Source: DATCRE01 sp964235605
GTDB lineage: Bacteria; Bacteroidota; Bacteroidia; Cytophagales; Cyclobacteriaceae
Assembly (NCBI GenBank): GCA_964235605.1
Contig: CAXSCR010000008.1
Coordinates: forward strand, 47,290 to 111,289
Direction: 5' to 3'
Length of the DNA stretch: 64,000 bases
Below the pieces are notes generated by a model that did no database searches, was not told where the DNA came from, and saw only the letters and a program-made list of their open reading frames with translations. Shown here in pieces: positions 35,904-45,292 of this stretch. The translations under genes were made by a program, and so were the position numbers. The first letter of the stretch is position 1, and each line of letters starts with the position of its first letter.

Positions 35904-36416
35904 TTACCTTCCAAAATCATCTTGTACACGAACAATATCATTCTCATCAGACGGATTGTTGGCATCTGTATGTTGCCATATCTCAGCTATTATTCCCCAT
36001 TCACTCAGGCCGAGTAAACGATGACGTTGCCCTTGGTAAAGTTTTATGGTGTCCCCATTCCTTAACTCAACGCGTTCTGTTTCAACATCTGTTTCACTTG
36101 TAACCACGCCCGCTGTGCCTCCAATCACTCTCCATATTTCAGCACGTCTGTGATGATATTGCCACGACAATCTTTTATCGGGTTGAACCAATAATATTTT
36201 AGGACTTAGTTTTCCGCTTATGCGCAGATCTGCTATGCCTACTCCTGGAAAGAACAAACTTCCAAATTCCTGAGCTTGATTTTCATCAATAACAAAAAAT
36301 CCACCCCAGGGTCTGTCCTGATCTTTGGTAACTATATTAAGCTTGAGATTAGACAGGTATTTTTCAACATCCTGAAATATCGCGGCTTTGTCTTTTCCTT
36401 TTAGTTCAAGTTTCAT
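35904..36416 (-). CDS. Mannose-6-phosphate isomerase-like cupin
   Basis: A 170-residue single-domain protein of the type II phosphomannose isomerase/cupin kind. Key blocks are DRPWGGFFVID (the PWG motif of PMI), SWQYHHRRAEIWRVIGG (cupin motif 1, with the metal-ligand pair HH and a Glu) and GQRHRLLGLSEWGIIAEIW (cupin motif 2 His and Glu). It would interconvert mannose-6-phosphate and fructose-6-phosphate, or act on a related sugar phosphate. The start ATG is at 36416. Adjacent sugar transporter and GH5 mannanase-like genes support a mannose role. The 205-bp gap upstream contains TTAAC/GTTA-rich repeats. Confidence 0.8.
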   Translation of the reverse strand: MKLELKGKDKAAIFQDVEKYLSNLKLNIVTKDQDRPWGGFFVIDENQAQEFGSLFFPGVGIADLRISGKLSPKILLVQPDKRLSWQYHHRRAEIWRVIGGTAGVVTSETDVETERVELRNGDTIKLYQGQRHRLLGLSEWGIIAEIWQHTDANNPSDENDIVRVQDDFGR

Positions 36417-36621
36417 GAATTGTATTAGTTAATCGTTATCAGTTATAGTTATCACTTAATCGTTCGTCGTTATATAGTATGTTATGAAAAAAAATCGTTA
36501 CATGTTAATTGTATATACCTATTAACGTGTAACGACTAATTTAATGGATATTAGTTAGCTAACAGTTACAAGTTCAAGGTGTGTGCTCCATTAACGTATA
36601 ACTATTAACTGATAACTACTT

Positions 36622-38277
36622 CTAGTGCCCGCCTTCAGCAGAAATGTTATCAATATCAATTCCCTGACTCTTGAGTATACGACTTACCTTCCATGCAAAG
36701 AAAGTTAGGTAAGCAAAGCAAACCACAGGTAACCAATATGAAAAATGGATACTTGTGATATCCGACAAACCACCTTGTAGTGGAGGTAAGATAGCACCAC
36801 CCAAAATCATCATGATTAAAAAGGCTGAACCTTGACTAGTGAATTTACCAAGCCCTGTAATGCTTAATGCAAAAATACTTGGCCACATGATAGAGCAAAC
36901 CAATCCGCCGCTTATGAACGCGAACAAACCAACTTTACCCGTGAAGGTTAAGCCGATTAACATAGCTACTACACCCAATACACCTAGTACAAGCAATAAT
37001 TTCGCAGGCTTACTTTGAGCCCATAGATTTGCAGCGATTAATATTACAATACAGATAGCATAGCTATAAAGATCGCTCACATCATTTCCGCTTAGGTGAT
37101 TTACACCTAGAATTACACCAAAAGCAATGAAAGGCACAACGATTGTCAGTAACAACTTAGAAGACTTACTTACATTAAATACTGAAATAGCAGCTGTCCA
37201 TCTACCTATCATTAAGCTACCCCAGTACAAGGAAATGAAATGAGATATTTGAGATTCACTTAAACCACCAAACGCTGGTGTGGCTAGCAGCGCACCCATG
37301 TTACTTTGAATAGTTACTTCAACACCTACATAGACGAAGATGGCTATCATTCCCAAAACCAATTGAGGGTATTTCATAGCGCCCCAACCTGTGCTGTTCT
37401 TTTTTGCAGAATTTAAAGAGACGAAAAGTATTGAAATAATTCCTACAAGCGCAGTTATTAAAAGACCGAGCTTTCCTTCGTTTCCGAAATTTTTTGGTAG
37501 AAAGTTTCCGATAATTATTAAAAGAATAATAAGTCCTGTAATTGAGAACAATGCATTTGTGGCTTTTCCTGTTTTTTCAAATTCTTCGTCGGATGTTACC
37601 CTTGGCATTTTAGCAATAGCAAATATTCCCGCCACTAAAATGAATACGCCACCTAGAATGATATATAAAGTATTTATAGATCCCAGTGATGCATTTGCAA
37701 CTTCACCTGGCTTCAAGGCAACTGTTCCAAAAAGTACCAGTGTCACAATGATGGGACCTATTGTGGTTCCGAAAGAATTTACACCACCGGCAAGGCTAAG
37801 GCGACTAGCACCCGTGTTAGGATCACCCAAAGCAATTGCAAATGGGTTAGCTGCAGTTTGTTGAAGAGAAAAGCCAAGGGCTATAATAAAAAGCGCACCT
37901 AGAATAAAATAATAATTTCCAGAATTAACAGCAGGTATCATTGTAGCCGCACCTAACACAGATATCAATAATCCATAAATAATTCCTTTTTTGAATCCTA
38001 TTTTATTAAGAATATCATAGCCAACACCAGTTGAGGTAAGATATAGAATAAGTGACCCTATAAAATAAGCGCCATAGAATGCTGAATCTATTAATTGAGA
38101 TTCGAATTGTGTTAAGTGAAAATGCGTTTTGCAAAAAGGTATAAAAATCCCATTAGACGCGCCTAAAAACCCCCAAAAGAAAAATACCATTACGAGGGTA
38201 GACAACGCCGATCCATAATTTTTTTGTGAAGACTGTTCCATTAGATAGTTCGGGTTTGGTAAAAACGGCGCTAACAT
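36622..38277 (-). CDS. Sugar MFS transporter (FucP/glucose-galactose type)
   Basis: A 551-residue proton-sugar symporter of the FucP-like major facilitator group. The first helix carries VMVFFFWGFLGASNGIFIPF, followed by the typical FESQLIDSAFYGAYFIGSL and the conserved LQQTAANPFAIALGDP segment (cf. NP-x-x-x-LG in FucP). Twelve or more helices are visible, with a longer central loop than E. coli FucP (438 residues). ATG at 38241 (MEQSSQKNYG) is an alternative start and looks more natural than the 12-residue extension. It lies between the mannanase-like gene and the isomerase-like cupin, so mannose or a manno-oligosaccharide is the likely cargo. Confidence 0.85.
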   Translation of the reverse strand: MLAPFLPNPNYLMEQSSQKNYGSALSTLVMVFFFWGFLGASNGIFIPFCKTHFHLTQFESQLIDSAFYGAYFIGSLILYLTSTGVGYDILNKIGFKKGIIYGLLISVLGAATMIPAVNSGNYYFILGALFIIALGFSLQQTAANPFAIALGDPNTGASRLSLAGGVNSFGTTIGPIIVTLVLFGTVALKPGEVANASLGSINTLYIILGGVFILVAGIFAIAKMPRVTSDEEFEKTGKATNALFSITGLIILLIIIGNFLPKNFGNEGKLGLLITALVGIISILFVSLNSAKKNSTGWGAMKYPQLVLGMIAIFVYVGVEVTIQSNMGALLATPAFGGLSESQISHFISLYWGSLMIGRWTAAISVFNVSKSSKLLLTIVVPFIAFGVILGVNHLSGNDVSDLYSYAICIVILIAANLWAQSKPAKLLLVLGVLGVVAMLIGLTFTGKVGLFAFISGGLVCSIMWPSIFALSITGLGKFTSQGSAFLIMMILGGAILPPLQGGLSDITSIHFSYWLPVVCFAYLTFFAWKVSRILKSQGIDIDNISAEGGH

Positions 38278-38455
38278 AAGATAAAATAAACTTTAATCCG
38301 CCTTAAAAGACGCTTGATGTTTAATTACCAACTTATTTTTACCGGCTACCAACTTAAGCCTAGTAAAAAGCATACGCTTATTCTCTTGCTAAAATATCAT
38401 ATCGCAAGGTTGATTGATCTACTTTGATAGACCGGGTGCGTAAACGTGGAAATAA

Positions 38456-39775
38456 TTAATTTTTTTTATCAATAACTGCCATCTTCACAGCATAATCATG
38501 AATTATCACCTGCGTAGATGAATCTGTATCATAGATTGAATACCAACCTTGCGGTTCGTGTGGAGGATCACCAATAAAATCATCCTCTAGCACCCAAAGA
38601 CTTCCTGGTGTTTTGGGTCTGCCTTCCCCTCCCCATGCCCAAAAATTACTACCCGCCAACGCACTGCTATCGGTGTTGGCTAGGTTATATAACTCCTCAA
38701 ATATCGCGGCATAGTACTGATCTCTCACCGTTACAGACCCCTTGGGATCAAAGTCATTTAAATCACGAGAAATACCAAATTTCTCAACCACCATTGGTTT
38801 ATTTAAAGTTCTTGAAATACGCTCATGTTCATTTAAGTAACGTAGCGTATAACTTACAGCAGAATCATAAGAGGCCGCATTCTTCGGATTGTACACGCCC
38901 CAGTTCTGCACCCAGATATGAATGGTTGTATAGTCAATATTTTTATTAGCGTGGTCTTTGGCAAAACTAACTCCGGAAGCGGTATTACCTTCACTACCTA
39001 TAGTTACGAGGTGATTTTGATCAAGTGTTTTTATGCGCGCTGCTGAATTTTGAATCCATTTTAAATAGGCGTCAATGTTCTTTCCAACACGAGGTTCATT
39101 GGCTAATTCCCAAGACATAATAGTTGGATCATCTTTATAATGTAAGGCAGAGATGCTGTTCTTGCGGTTCACTATAAACTCAATATGCTCATTGAACATT
39201 TCGATCGCTTTTTGATTAGTATAGAATTGCGATATAAAGTCTTGAAACTTACTCCAATCTCCACCTCGGTGCGGCGGCGGATAGGGAATTGAATCTGCAG
39301 CGCCTGCCCAAACTAAGTATTGTGCCATTCCACCAGACCAACTCCAATAATTATTTAGGCAAACTACCGCGTACATTTCACGTTTTCTCATTTCATCTAA
39401 TAGAAAGTCCAGGCCCTCTAATACCTCGCGATTATATAAGCCTGGTTTTATCTGTAATGCCGGCACGATGCGATAAGGTTCTGTATCAGGACCTTCACTA
39501 CCACCCATTATGCGAATATTATTTATACCTAGGGCCTTCAACCTGTCTAATTCCCGAAGAAGCCTTTCTCTATTTTTGATTGCTCTTCTGGCGCCGAGGT
39601 TCATGCCATACCAAAAATTAGCGCCTATAAAATGATAGGGTTTACCATTAACTTCAAAATGATTGTCTTTTACCTTTACAAAGGTACTATCCGATTCCAC
39701 ATTATGATTGCTAGTCTTACAGCCAGTAAAGAGAATTGAAAATAAAAAAAAGTAGAGCAGATTGTGAGGTTTCAT
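38456..39775 (-). CDS. GH5-family beta-mannanase-like lipoprotein
   Basis: A 439-residue glycoside hydrolase of clan A. Starting at 39775 (MKPHNLLYFFLFSILFTGCK) gives a proper lipoprotein signal with lipobox FTGC. The ATG six codons earlier at 39793 would bury this signal, so it is not preferred. The TIM barrel contains VNGKPYHFIGANFWYGMNLG near the start, the acid/base Glu in WELANEPRVG and the nucleophile Glu in PMVVEKFGIS, the pattern of GH5 endo-mannanases. It would cut beta-1,4-mannan at the cell surface and feed the transporter and isomerase genes downstream. Confidence 0.87.
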   Translation of the reverse strand: MKPHNLLYFFLFSILFTGCKTSNHNVESDSTFVKVKDNHFEVNGKPYHFIGANFWYGMNLGARRAIKNRERLLRELDRLKALGINNIRIMGGSEGPDTEPYRIVPALQIKPGLYNREVLEGLDFLLDEMRKREMYAVVCLNNYWSWSGGMAQYLVWAGAADSIPYPPPHRGGDWSKFQDFISQFYTNQKAIEMFNEHIEFIVNRKNSISALHYKDDPTIMSWELANEPRVGKNIDAYLKWIQNSAARIKTLDQNHLVTIGSEGNTASGVSFAKDHANKNIDYTTIHIWVQNWGVYNPKNAASYDSAVSYTLRYLNEHERISRTLNKPMVVEKFGISRDLNDFDPKGSVTVRDQYYAAIFEELYNLANTDSSALAGSNFWAWGGEGRPKTPGSLWVLEDDFIGDPPHEPQGWYSIYDTDSSTQVIIHDYAVKMAVIDKKN

Positions 39776-39793
39776 ACGTATCGGTCCATTCAC

Positions 39794-39825
39794 GATATTT
39801 TGCTTGAAAGATATTTTGCTTGAAA
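39794..39825. repeat. Tandem 16-bp repeat upstream of the mannanase gene
   Basis: GATATTTTGCTTGAAA is present twice head to tail (39794-39809, 39810-39825), 19 to 50 bp upstream of the chosen GH5 start. Its position fits a regulator-binding site or a slipped duplication in the promoter. Confidence 0.6.
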
Positions 39826-40130
39826 TTAGAATTAATTATACCCTTAACTGCTATAAGTTTGATATTAAAAACTTAAAAGCGAATTCCATTAGAACAACGG
39901 GAGCTGGATCTATGCTTAAACTTATCGATACCAAATATTTGGTAACTTGACAAAGTAGATTAAGATTAACAAAGTAGATAAACTTGATAAGATTATTAAA
40001 AAGTTAGCGTTGATACGATGCTGACGGCATTAAATTTCGAAAAATTAATTTTGAAAATTGTAAGCTTCAACAGCAAACGAAATGAAAGCTTATATTATAT
40101 TATTGAAGACAAATGGCTAGTACATTAAAA
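39826..40130. other. Gene-free AT-rich region
   Basis: No coding sequence is seen. Two copies of ACAAAGTAGATWAA (39950-39963 and 39969-39982) are the only notable feature. The region separates the GH5 gene from the tRNA terminator. Confidence 0.5.
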
Positions 40131-40160
40131 AGGGACAACAATGAATCCTTTGTTGTCCCT
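40131..40160 (-). terminator. Intrinsic terminator of the tRNA-Arg transcript
   Basis: AGGGACAACAA (40131-40141) and TTGTTGTCCCT (40150-40160) form a perfect 11-bp stem with an eight-base loop. On the minus strand it is followed by a T-run (complement of A40127-40130). It starts five bases beyond the tRNA 3' end. Confidence 0.85.
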
Positions 40161-40165
40161 CGATG

Positions 40166-40239
40166 TGAACCTGCAGGGATTCAAACCCCGACTCTTCTGA
40201 TCCGTAGTCAGATGCTTTATTCAGTTAAGCTACAGGTCC
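40166..40239 (-). tRNA. tRNA-Arg (anticodon ACG)
   Basis: 74 nt on the minus strand. The acceptor stem GGACCTG/CAGGTTC (one G-U) has discriminator A; CCA is not encoded. The D arm is GCTT-AACTGAATA-AAGC. The anticodon arm is TCTGA-CTACGGA-TCAGA, with ACG at positions 34-36, reading CGU and, after A34 deamination, CGC/CGA. The T arm is CGGGG-TTTGAAT-CCCTG. All stems close. Two unusual bases stand out: the D loop has TGAA where TGGA is usual (G19 to A), and the T loop has TTTGAAT in place of TTCGAAT (C56 to U), a matched exchange at the tertiary pair 19-56. A terminator follows. Confidence 0.93.
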
Positions 40240-40369
40240 GTTTATAGAAAGACTTGCGTCTTTTATTTTGGAGGTGCAAATGTAAAAAATAATATCACTT
40301 GACAAAAGAAATGGTTTTGTCACGCAAACAAAAAACCTATTTTTGATCCTTGTTTATAAAATATCCCTA

Positions 40370-41122
40370 ATGATTGTGAAAAAAATACTTGCCGTTACTG
40401 TAGGTTTTATAGCCCTAGTCATCTCTGTTTCGGCACAAGAAGTCAATTCTACATCTTCCACCACAGAAAAAAAATATGCACGCCCCGATATACCGGGCAC
40501 TTTTTTGATTGAATTAGGCTTGAACCGGCCTTTTGGTAAGCCTGAAAATTTTAGTCTTAATTTATGGGGCTCAAGGAGCATGAATGTTTATTATCAATAT
40601 GATATGCGCATTCTGAAATCTAAATTTAGTTTCCACCCTGGAATCGGCCTTAGCATGGAACGCTACAAGTTTAAAAACAACTATACCATGGTTTTTGAGG
40701 CTGATGACTCATTAAAAATGATAAGTCCTATCAATTTTGGATCTGATATTAGAAAATCTCAACTGATCACCAATTATTTAGAGATTCCCTTGGAATTCAG
40801 ATTTAGCACCAATCCTGAAGATCCTACCAGAAGCTTTAAAATTTCAATTGGCGCCCGTTTTGGATATTTAATTAGCTCTTTTAATAAAATTAAATACCGA
40901 GACGATGGCGAAAAAATTAAAATTAAAAACAAACAGGATTACGGCTTAAATAATTTTCGATATGGAATTTATGCAAAAATAGGTGCTGGTAATTTTAGCG
41001 TGTTTGGCTATTACAGTCTTACTCCATTATTTAAAACAGGCAAGGGTCCTTCTTTTAATCCTGTCCATCCGAATACAGAAATTCAAAACGTATCAATAGG
41101 TATCTCATTATCGAGTTTCTAA
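40370..41122 (+). CDS. PorT-like outer-membrane beta-barrel protein
   Basis: A 250-residue protein from ATG at 40370, which gives a clean signal peptide (MIVKKILAVTVGFIALVISV, then SAQEV). The in-frame ATG at 40343 adds nine residues that spoil it. The mature part has alternating beta-strand patterns (MNVYYQYDMRILKSKFSFHP, FKISIGARFGYLISSF) and ends in Phe (SIGISLSSF), as expected for a small outer-membrane barrel of the PorT/OMP_b-brl_2 class. It shares LNNFRYG and a similar C-terminal layout with the partial gene at 1-320. Role unknown. It is divergent from the tRNA-Arg. Confidence 0.75.
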   Translation: MIVKKILAVTVGFIALVISVSAQEVNSTSSTTEKKYARPDIPGTFLIELGLNRPFGKPENFSLNLWGSRSMNVYYQYDMRILKSKFSFHPGIGLSMERYKFKNNYTMVFEADDSLKMISPINFGSDIRKSQLITNYLEIPLEFRFSTNPEDPTRSFKISIGARFGYLISSFNKIKYRDDGEKIKIKNKQDYGLNNFRYGIYAKIGAGNFSVFGYYSLTPLFKTGKGPSFNPVHPNTEIQNVSIGISLSSF

Positions 41123-41168
41123 GCGATCATTGTAAAGGGTAATGCCAACTCATTTTAAGGGCTTGATA

Positions 41169-41792
41169 CTAAAACAGGATCATCATACACACAAAGCTGG
41201 TGGCATAGCCAACTAATGATCCAACTACAATTTCCCGAATTGAATGTGCCTGAAGCTGCAGGCGAGATGACATTACAAGGCCCGCTATAACTAGCAACAC
41301 AACTGTAGGTACCAATAGCAATCCGTTCTCAGATACTTTGTTTAATGGTATCAAAATACCAAGAAAGCCCCAGACTGCCAGGCTGTGAACGCTTAACTTA
41401 TAGAAGATGGTTATTAGCGTAGCTATTAGTATAAGCAAATCGATAATCAACATTAACTTAAGAATATTGTCTGATAGACCGACCCTGAATCTAGCATAGA
41501 ATAAATAGGTGACTAACCCATACAGGATTGCAATAAATGTAAAAGGTACAACACGCTCTTGACGTGTGTGCATGGTGATGGAGGGTAGGGAGCCGAATAA
41601 TTTAAAAATAAATAGATTCAATACTGGCAATAAAAAAGTTGCCAGGAATATAAGTAGGATAAAACTTTTATATCCATTGCTTTGAATGGGATCAAGCGCT
41701 GATGGGAGCGTAAAAGAAAGTAAGCCAAATAGATAAGTGGCTAGTAAAAGCGGATGAAAGAGAATGGAAATTAATTTGGCTGATGCGTTCAC
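41169..41792 (-). CDS. PAP2-like integral membrane protein
   Basis: A 207-residue protein with six membrane helices. It has the sequence LSVHSLAVWGFLGIL and a C-terminal SSRLQLQAHSIREIVVGSLV, which recall the second and third motifs of PAP2 phosphatases (SxxxH and SRxxxxxHxxxD), but the catalytic pattern is incomplete (no Arg/Asp of the canonical sites), so activity is doubtful. The start is GTG at 41792, sharing one base with the TAG stop of rpoN (TAGTG), which implies coupled translation. This rpoN/membrane-protein pair could be a conserved Bacteroidota operon; I cannot test that here. Confidence 0.65.
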   Translation of the reverse strand: MNASAKLISILFHPLLLATYLFGLLSFTLPSALDPIQSNGYKSFILLIFLATFLLPVLNLFIFKLFGSLPSITMHTRQERVVPFTFIAILYGLVTYLFYARFRVGLSDNILKLMLIIDLLILIATLITIFYKLSVHSLAVWGFLGILIPLNKVSENGLLLVPTVVLLVIAGLVMSSRLQLQAHSIREIVVGSLVGYATSFVCMMILF

Positions 41793-43255
41793 TACATTTC
41801 CTTTCTTAATCTGGCTACCGGAATGTTTAGCTGCTCACGATATTTAGCAACGGTTCTCCGGGCAATGTTATAGCCTTTATCATTTAAAATTTTCTCTAAC
41901 TTATCATCAGAGAAAGGTTTGTCTTTATCTTCACTCTCAATAATATCTTTAATAATCTGCTTCACTTCGCGGCTACTTACTTCCTCGCCCGAATCAGTTG
42001 AAATCCCTTCCGAGAAAAAATATTTAAGCGGGTAAATTCCGAAATCTGTTTGAATTGCTTTGCTGCTTGCTACCCGAGAAACCGTTGAGATATCCATGCT
42101 TATCATTCCAGCAATATCTTTCAGAATCATAGGCTTGAGTTTAGTCTCATCACCTTCCAGAAAAAAATCAAACTGAAAATCAACAATGGCTTTCATGGTT
42201 CGTAGCAAAGTTTGCTGTCTTTGCTTAATCGCGTCAATAAACCATTTTGCTGAATCCAGCTTTTGCTTAACAAACGATACAGCTTCTTTTAATTTTTTAT
42301 CCTTCTTATCGCCTTTATCATATGCTTTAAACATATCGGTATATGAGCGGCTTATGCGAAGTTCGGGAGCGTTTCTTGAATTAAGTGTTAGTTCGAGTTT
42401 TCCGTTAATATTATTCAGAATAAAATCAGGCATGATGTACTGATTCTTTGCCATGGTTGTGTTGCCGCCGCCGCCTGGTTTGGGATTGAGCTTCACAATA
42501 AGATCCATGGCGTCACGCACAAAATCTTCATCTTCTGTATCTAACTTCTTTTGTATTTTTTGATAATGCTTCTTAGTAAACTCCTCAAAGCATTCAGCAA
42601 TGATTTTTTTGGCTACCGCCACATCTATGTCATGGCCATTATCCATGCGCTCTAACTGAAGCAATAAGCACTCTTGTAGGTCGCGCGCAGCGATGCCAGG
42701 AGGGTCAAATGATTGTATTTTTTTAAGAATGGATTCTACTTCTTCGAATGTTGTATCAATGCCCTGAGAAAACGCAAGGTCGTTTACAATCGCTTCTAAA
42801 TCTCTGCGTATGTACCCGTCACTCTCAATACTGCCGACCAATTGCTTACCAATAGCGTAATGTCTTTCATCTAACCCTAAAAAGTCGAGTTGACTCATCA
42901 ACAGCTCATGCAGTGAAGAAGTCATTGGCATTGGCATCTCACGATCCTCACCATCGTCGCCATCACCCTGCATTTTGTATCCGCTGTGATCGTCGTCACT
43001 CAGATAATCTTTGATATCTACATCATCGTCTTTGGTTGCCGTCTCTTGAAACTCCTCCTCAGCGGTTGTCTCTTCCTCATTGCTGTCTTCAACTTTGTCT
43101 TGATCCTCCCCTTCTTCTAAGGCCGGATTTATTTCTAACTCTTCTTCAATACGCGTTTCAAGCTCAGCAGTAGGCACCTGCAACAGCTTGATAAACTGTA
43201 TCTGCTGCGGTGATAGTTTCTGTTGTAGGCTCTGGTTTAAACCAAGTTTCTGCAT
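41792..43255 (-). CDS. rpoN: RNA polymerase sigma-54 factor
   Basis: A 487-residue sigma factor that directs polymerase to -24/-12 promoters and needs AAA+ activators. Region I is Gln/Leu-rich (LNQSLQQKLSPQQIQFIKLL, ELETRIEEELEINPALEEGE), region II is a strongly acidic stretch (about 45-105), the core-binding domain spans about 110-300 (SFDPPGIAARDLQECLLLQL), the helix-turn-helix is at about 375-400 (DIAGMISMDISTVSRVASSK), and the RpoN box is present (ARRTVAKYREQLNIP). The C-terminus is complete. No sigma-54 activator gene is in the window. Confidence 0.96.
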   Translation of the reverse strand: MQKLGLNQSLQQKLSPQQIQFIKLLQVPTAELETRIEEELEINPALEEGEDQDKVEDSNEEETTAEEEFQETATKDDDVDIKDYLSDDDHSGYKMQGDGDDGEDREMPMPMTSSLHELLMSQLDFLGLDERHYAIGKQLVGSIESDGYIRRDLEAIVNDLAFSQGIDTTFEEVESILKKIQSFDPPGIAARDLQECLLLQLERMDNGHDIDVAVAKKIIAECFEEFTKKHYQKIQKKLDTEDEDFVRDAMDLIVKLNPKPGGGGNTTMAKNQYIMPDFILNNINGKLELTLNSRNAPELRISRSYTDMFKAYDKGDKKDKKLKEAVSFVKQKLDSAKWFIDAIKQRQQTLLRTMKAIVDFQFDFFLEGDETKLKPMILKDIAGMISMDISTVSRVASSKAIQTDFGIYPLKYFFSEGISTDSGEEVSSREVKQIIKDIIESEDKDKPFSDDKLEKILNDKGYNIARRTVAKYREQLNIPVARLRKEM

Positions 43256-43550
43256 CGAAATTGTTATTAATTTGCCGTACGGCTTTCAGAACAAAGTTAG
43301 GAAATCAAGAGACTAAAAAAATAGAATCACGGCTTGAGTCTTACATTTTAATAGTTCAAGTGTTCTTTCTGTTATGAAAATACCTAAGTTTTTTCGTTTT
43401 TTGCCACCTTCTTGCCGTTATCTGTCAAGCATTATTCGTTTAGTCGTGGGAAAAGTTAGCTTTCTCCAAAACCGTTCTTAGGAACAGTTTTTAAACATTT
43501 TCGGATATAATTAAACTGATAACGGATAACGATTAACGGATAAACGGCTC

Positions 43551-44984
43551 ATGAAACGCACAAAAATCAAAGAACTTCTTATAACAGAACCTACAGGACA
43601 AACCATTGTAGTACAAGGCTGGGTACGTACTTTCCGTAACAATCAATTCATTGCTATTAATGATGGATCTACCATGCAAAACATACAAGCCGTGGTAGAT
43701 TTTTCGAATACAGACGAAACCTTACTCAAGCGCATAACAACAGGTGCATGTATTTCTGTGACTGGCGAACTGATAGCATCTCCTGCTAAAGGACAGCCTG
43801 TAGAAGTAAAAGTTAGCGTATTGGAAATTTTGGGTGATAGTGATGCTGAAAAGTATCCGCTTCAGCCAAAGAAACATTCGCTTGAATTCTTACGTGACAT
43901 TGCCCACTTGCGTGCTCGCACCAATACCTTTAGTGCAGTAATGCGTGTGCGTCATGCCATGGCCTATGCCGTGCATAAATTCTTTAACGATAAAGGTTTC
44001 TATTACATTCACACGCCAATTATTACGGGGTCAGATGCAGAAGGAGCTGGGGCTATGTTTCGTGTAACTACACTTGATGCAAATAACCCACCCCGCGATG
44101 AACAGGGCAAAGTAAATTATAAAGAAGATTTTTTCGGCCGTGAAACTAACCTTACGGTATCGGGTCAACTTGAAGGAGAGACGTATGCGCTAGGTCTTGG
44201 GGAGATCTATACCTTTGGTCCAACCTTCCGTGCTGAAAACTCAAACACAACACGTCACCTGGCAGAGTTCTGGATGATAGAACCAGAAATGGCCTTCTAC
44301 GACATTAATGATAACATGCACCTCGCACAAGAGTTCTTGCAATACCTGGTGCGATATGCTTTAGATAACTGCGCTGGCGATTTAGAGTTTCTTAGCAAAC
44401 GCGCGCAAGAAGAAGAGCAAAGTAAACCGCAAGATCAACGCAGCGACTTAAGTCTGATTGATCGATTGAAGTTCGTTTCTGAAAATGATTTCCAGCGATT
44501 AACTTATACAGAAGCGATTGACATTCTTAAACACTCTAATCCCAATAAGAAAAAGAAATTTCAATATCTTATTGACCAATGGGGTGTTGACTTGCAGTCA
44601 GAACACGAGCGTTTTCTTGTCGAGAAACATTTTAAGAAACCCGTTATCCTTTACAACTATCCAAAAGATATTAAGGCATTCTACATGCGCCAAAATGAAG
44701 ATAACAAACCGGTCGCTGCCATGGATGTGCTCTTCCCTGGCATTGGTGAAATCATTGGTGGTTCACAACGCGAAGAACGCTATGACAGAATTCTTAAACG
44801 TGTACACGAAATGGATCTCCCTGAAAAAGATCTATGGTGGTACCTAGAACTGCGCAAGTTCGGCTCTGCCCCACACAGCGGCTTCGGATTAGGATTCGAA
44901 CGTCTAATCCTTTTCGTAACCGGCATGACCAACATTAGAGATGTTATTCCTTTCCCCAGATTTCCAGGCAACGCAGAATTCTAA
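43551..44984 (+). CDS. asnS: Asparaginyl-tRNA synthetase
   Basis: A 477-residue class IIb synthetase that charges tRNA-Asn with asparagine. An N-terminal OB-fold anticodon-binding domain (about 15-110, TIVVQGWVRTFRNNQFIAIN) is followed by the catalytic domain with motif 1 (FFNDKGFYYIHTPIITGSDA), motif 2 (GPTFRAENSNTTRHLAEFWM) and motif 3 (GFGLGFERLILFVTGMTNIR, DVIPFPR). The asparagine-specific FRAEN context distinguishes it from AspRS. The ATG at 43551 gives the expected start. The 295-bp upstream region has TAACGATTAACGGATAA-type repeats immediately before the gene. Confidence 0.97.
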   Translation: MKRTKIKELLITEPTGQTIVVQGWVRTFRNNQFIAINDGSTMQNIQAVVDFSNTDETLLKRITTGACISVTGELIASPAKGQPVEVKVSVLEILGDSDAEKYPLQPKKHSLEFLRDIAHLRARTNTFSAVMRVRHAMAYAVHKFFNDKGFYYIHTPIITGSDAEGAGAMFRVTTLDANNPPRDEQGKVNYKEDFFGRETNLTVSGQLEGETYALGLGEIYTFGPTFRAENSNTTRHLAEFWMIEPEMAFYDINDNMHLAQEFLQYLVRYALDNCAGDLEFLSKRAQEEEQSKPQDQRSDLSLIDRLKFVSENDFQRLTYTEAIDILKHSNPNKKKKFQYLIDQWGVDLQSEHERFLVEKHFKKPVILYNYPKDIKAFYMRQNEDNKPVAAMDVLFPGIGEIIGGSQREERYDRILKRVHEMDLPEKDLWWYLELRKFGSAPHSGFGLGFERLILFVTGMTNIRDVIPFPRFPGNAEF

Positions 44985-45076
44985 TTACCAATGCGCAAAT
45001 GTGGAAATGTGGAAATTAGGGTGTACTGCTAATTTGCACATCTGCACATTAGAAATTGACTAATTAACCTGCACAT

Positions 45077-45292
45077 CTACCAACTAATCTTCGGTTTTAA
45101 AGCACTCACAATTAGAAGCTGGTCGACGTTTAAAAATTGTGATCTGATGTTGGTATAAGCTTGAAACGTTGTGTATGAACCAGAAAGGTTCAGCCTTTGT
45201 GAAGGGATGTAATTTAGATTTATGGAACATACCAGACGGCGCATAGTGCTCATTTTGCTTTTGTCGAGGTTATCATGCTGAGTACCCGCACT
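45077..45292 (-). pseudogene. Fragment of an outer-membrane beta-barrel protein
   Basis: Within the 884-bp gap after asnS the minus strand encodes about 71 residues (GTQHDNLDKSKMSTMRRLVC, then SINLNYIPSQRLNLSGSYTT, then FQAYTNIRSQFLNVDQL). They read like internal strands of a large Cytophagales outer-membrane protein. The fragment has no start of its own: it is fused in frame to the recombinase relic at 45293-45571 and runs out into unrelated residues before TAG-containing sequence. Relic of a deletion or insertion event. Confidence 0.55.

Noticed and set aside
44995..45075. GCAAATGTGGAAATGTGG / TTTGCACATCTGCACATT words after asnS
   Set aside because: An imperfect palindrome (CTAATTTGCA…TGCACATTAG) that may be a weak terminator or common intergenic text; too little to call.
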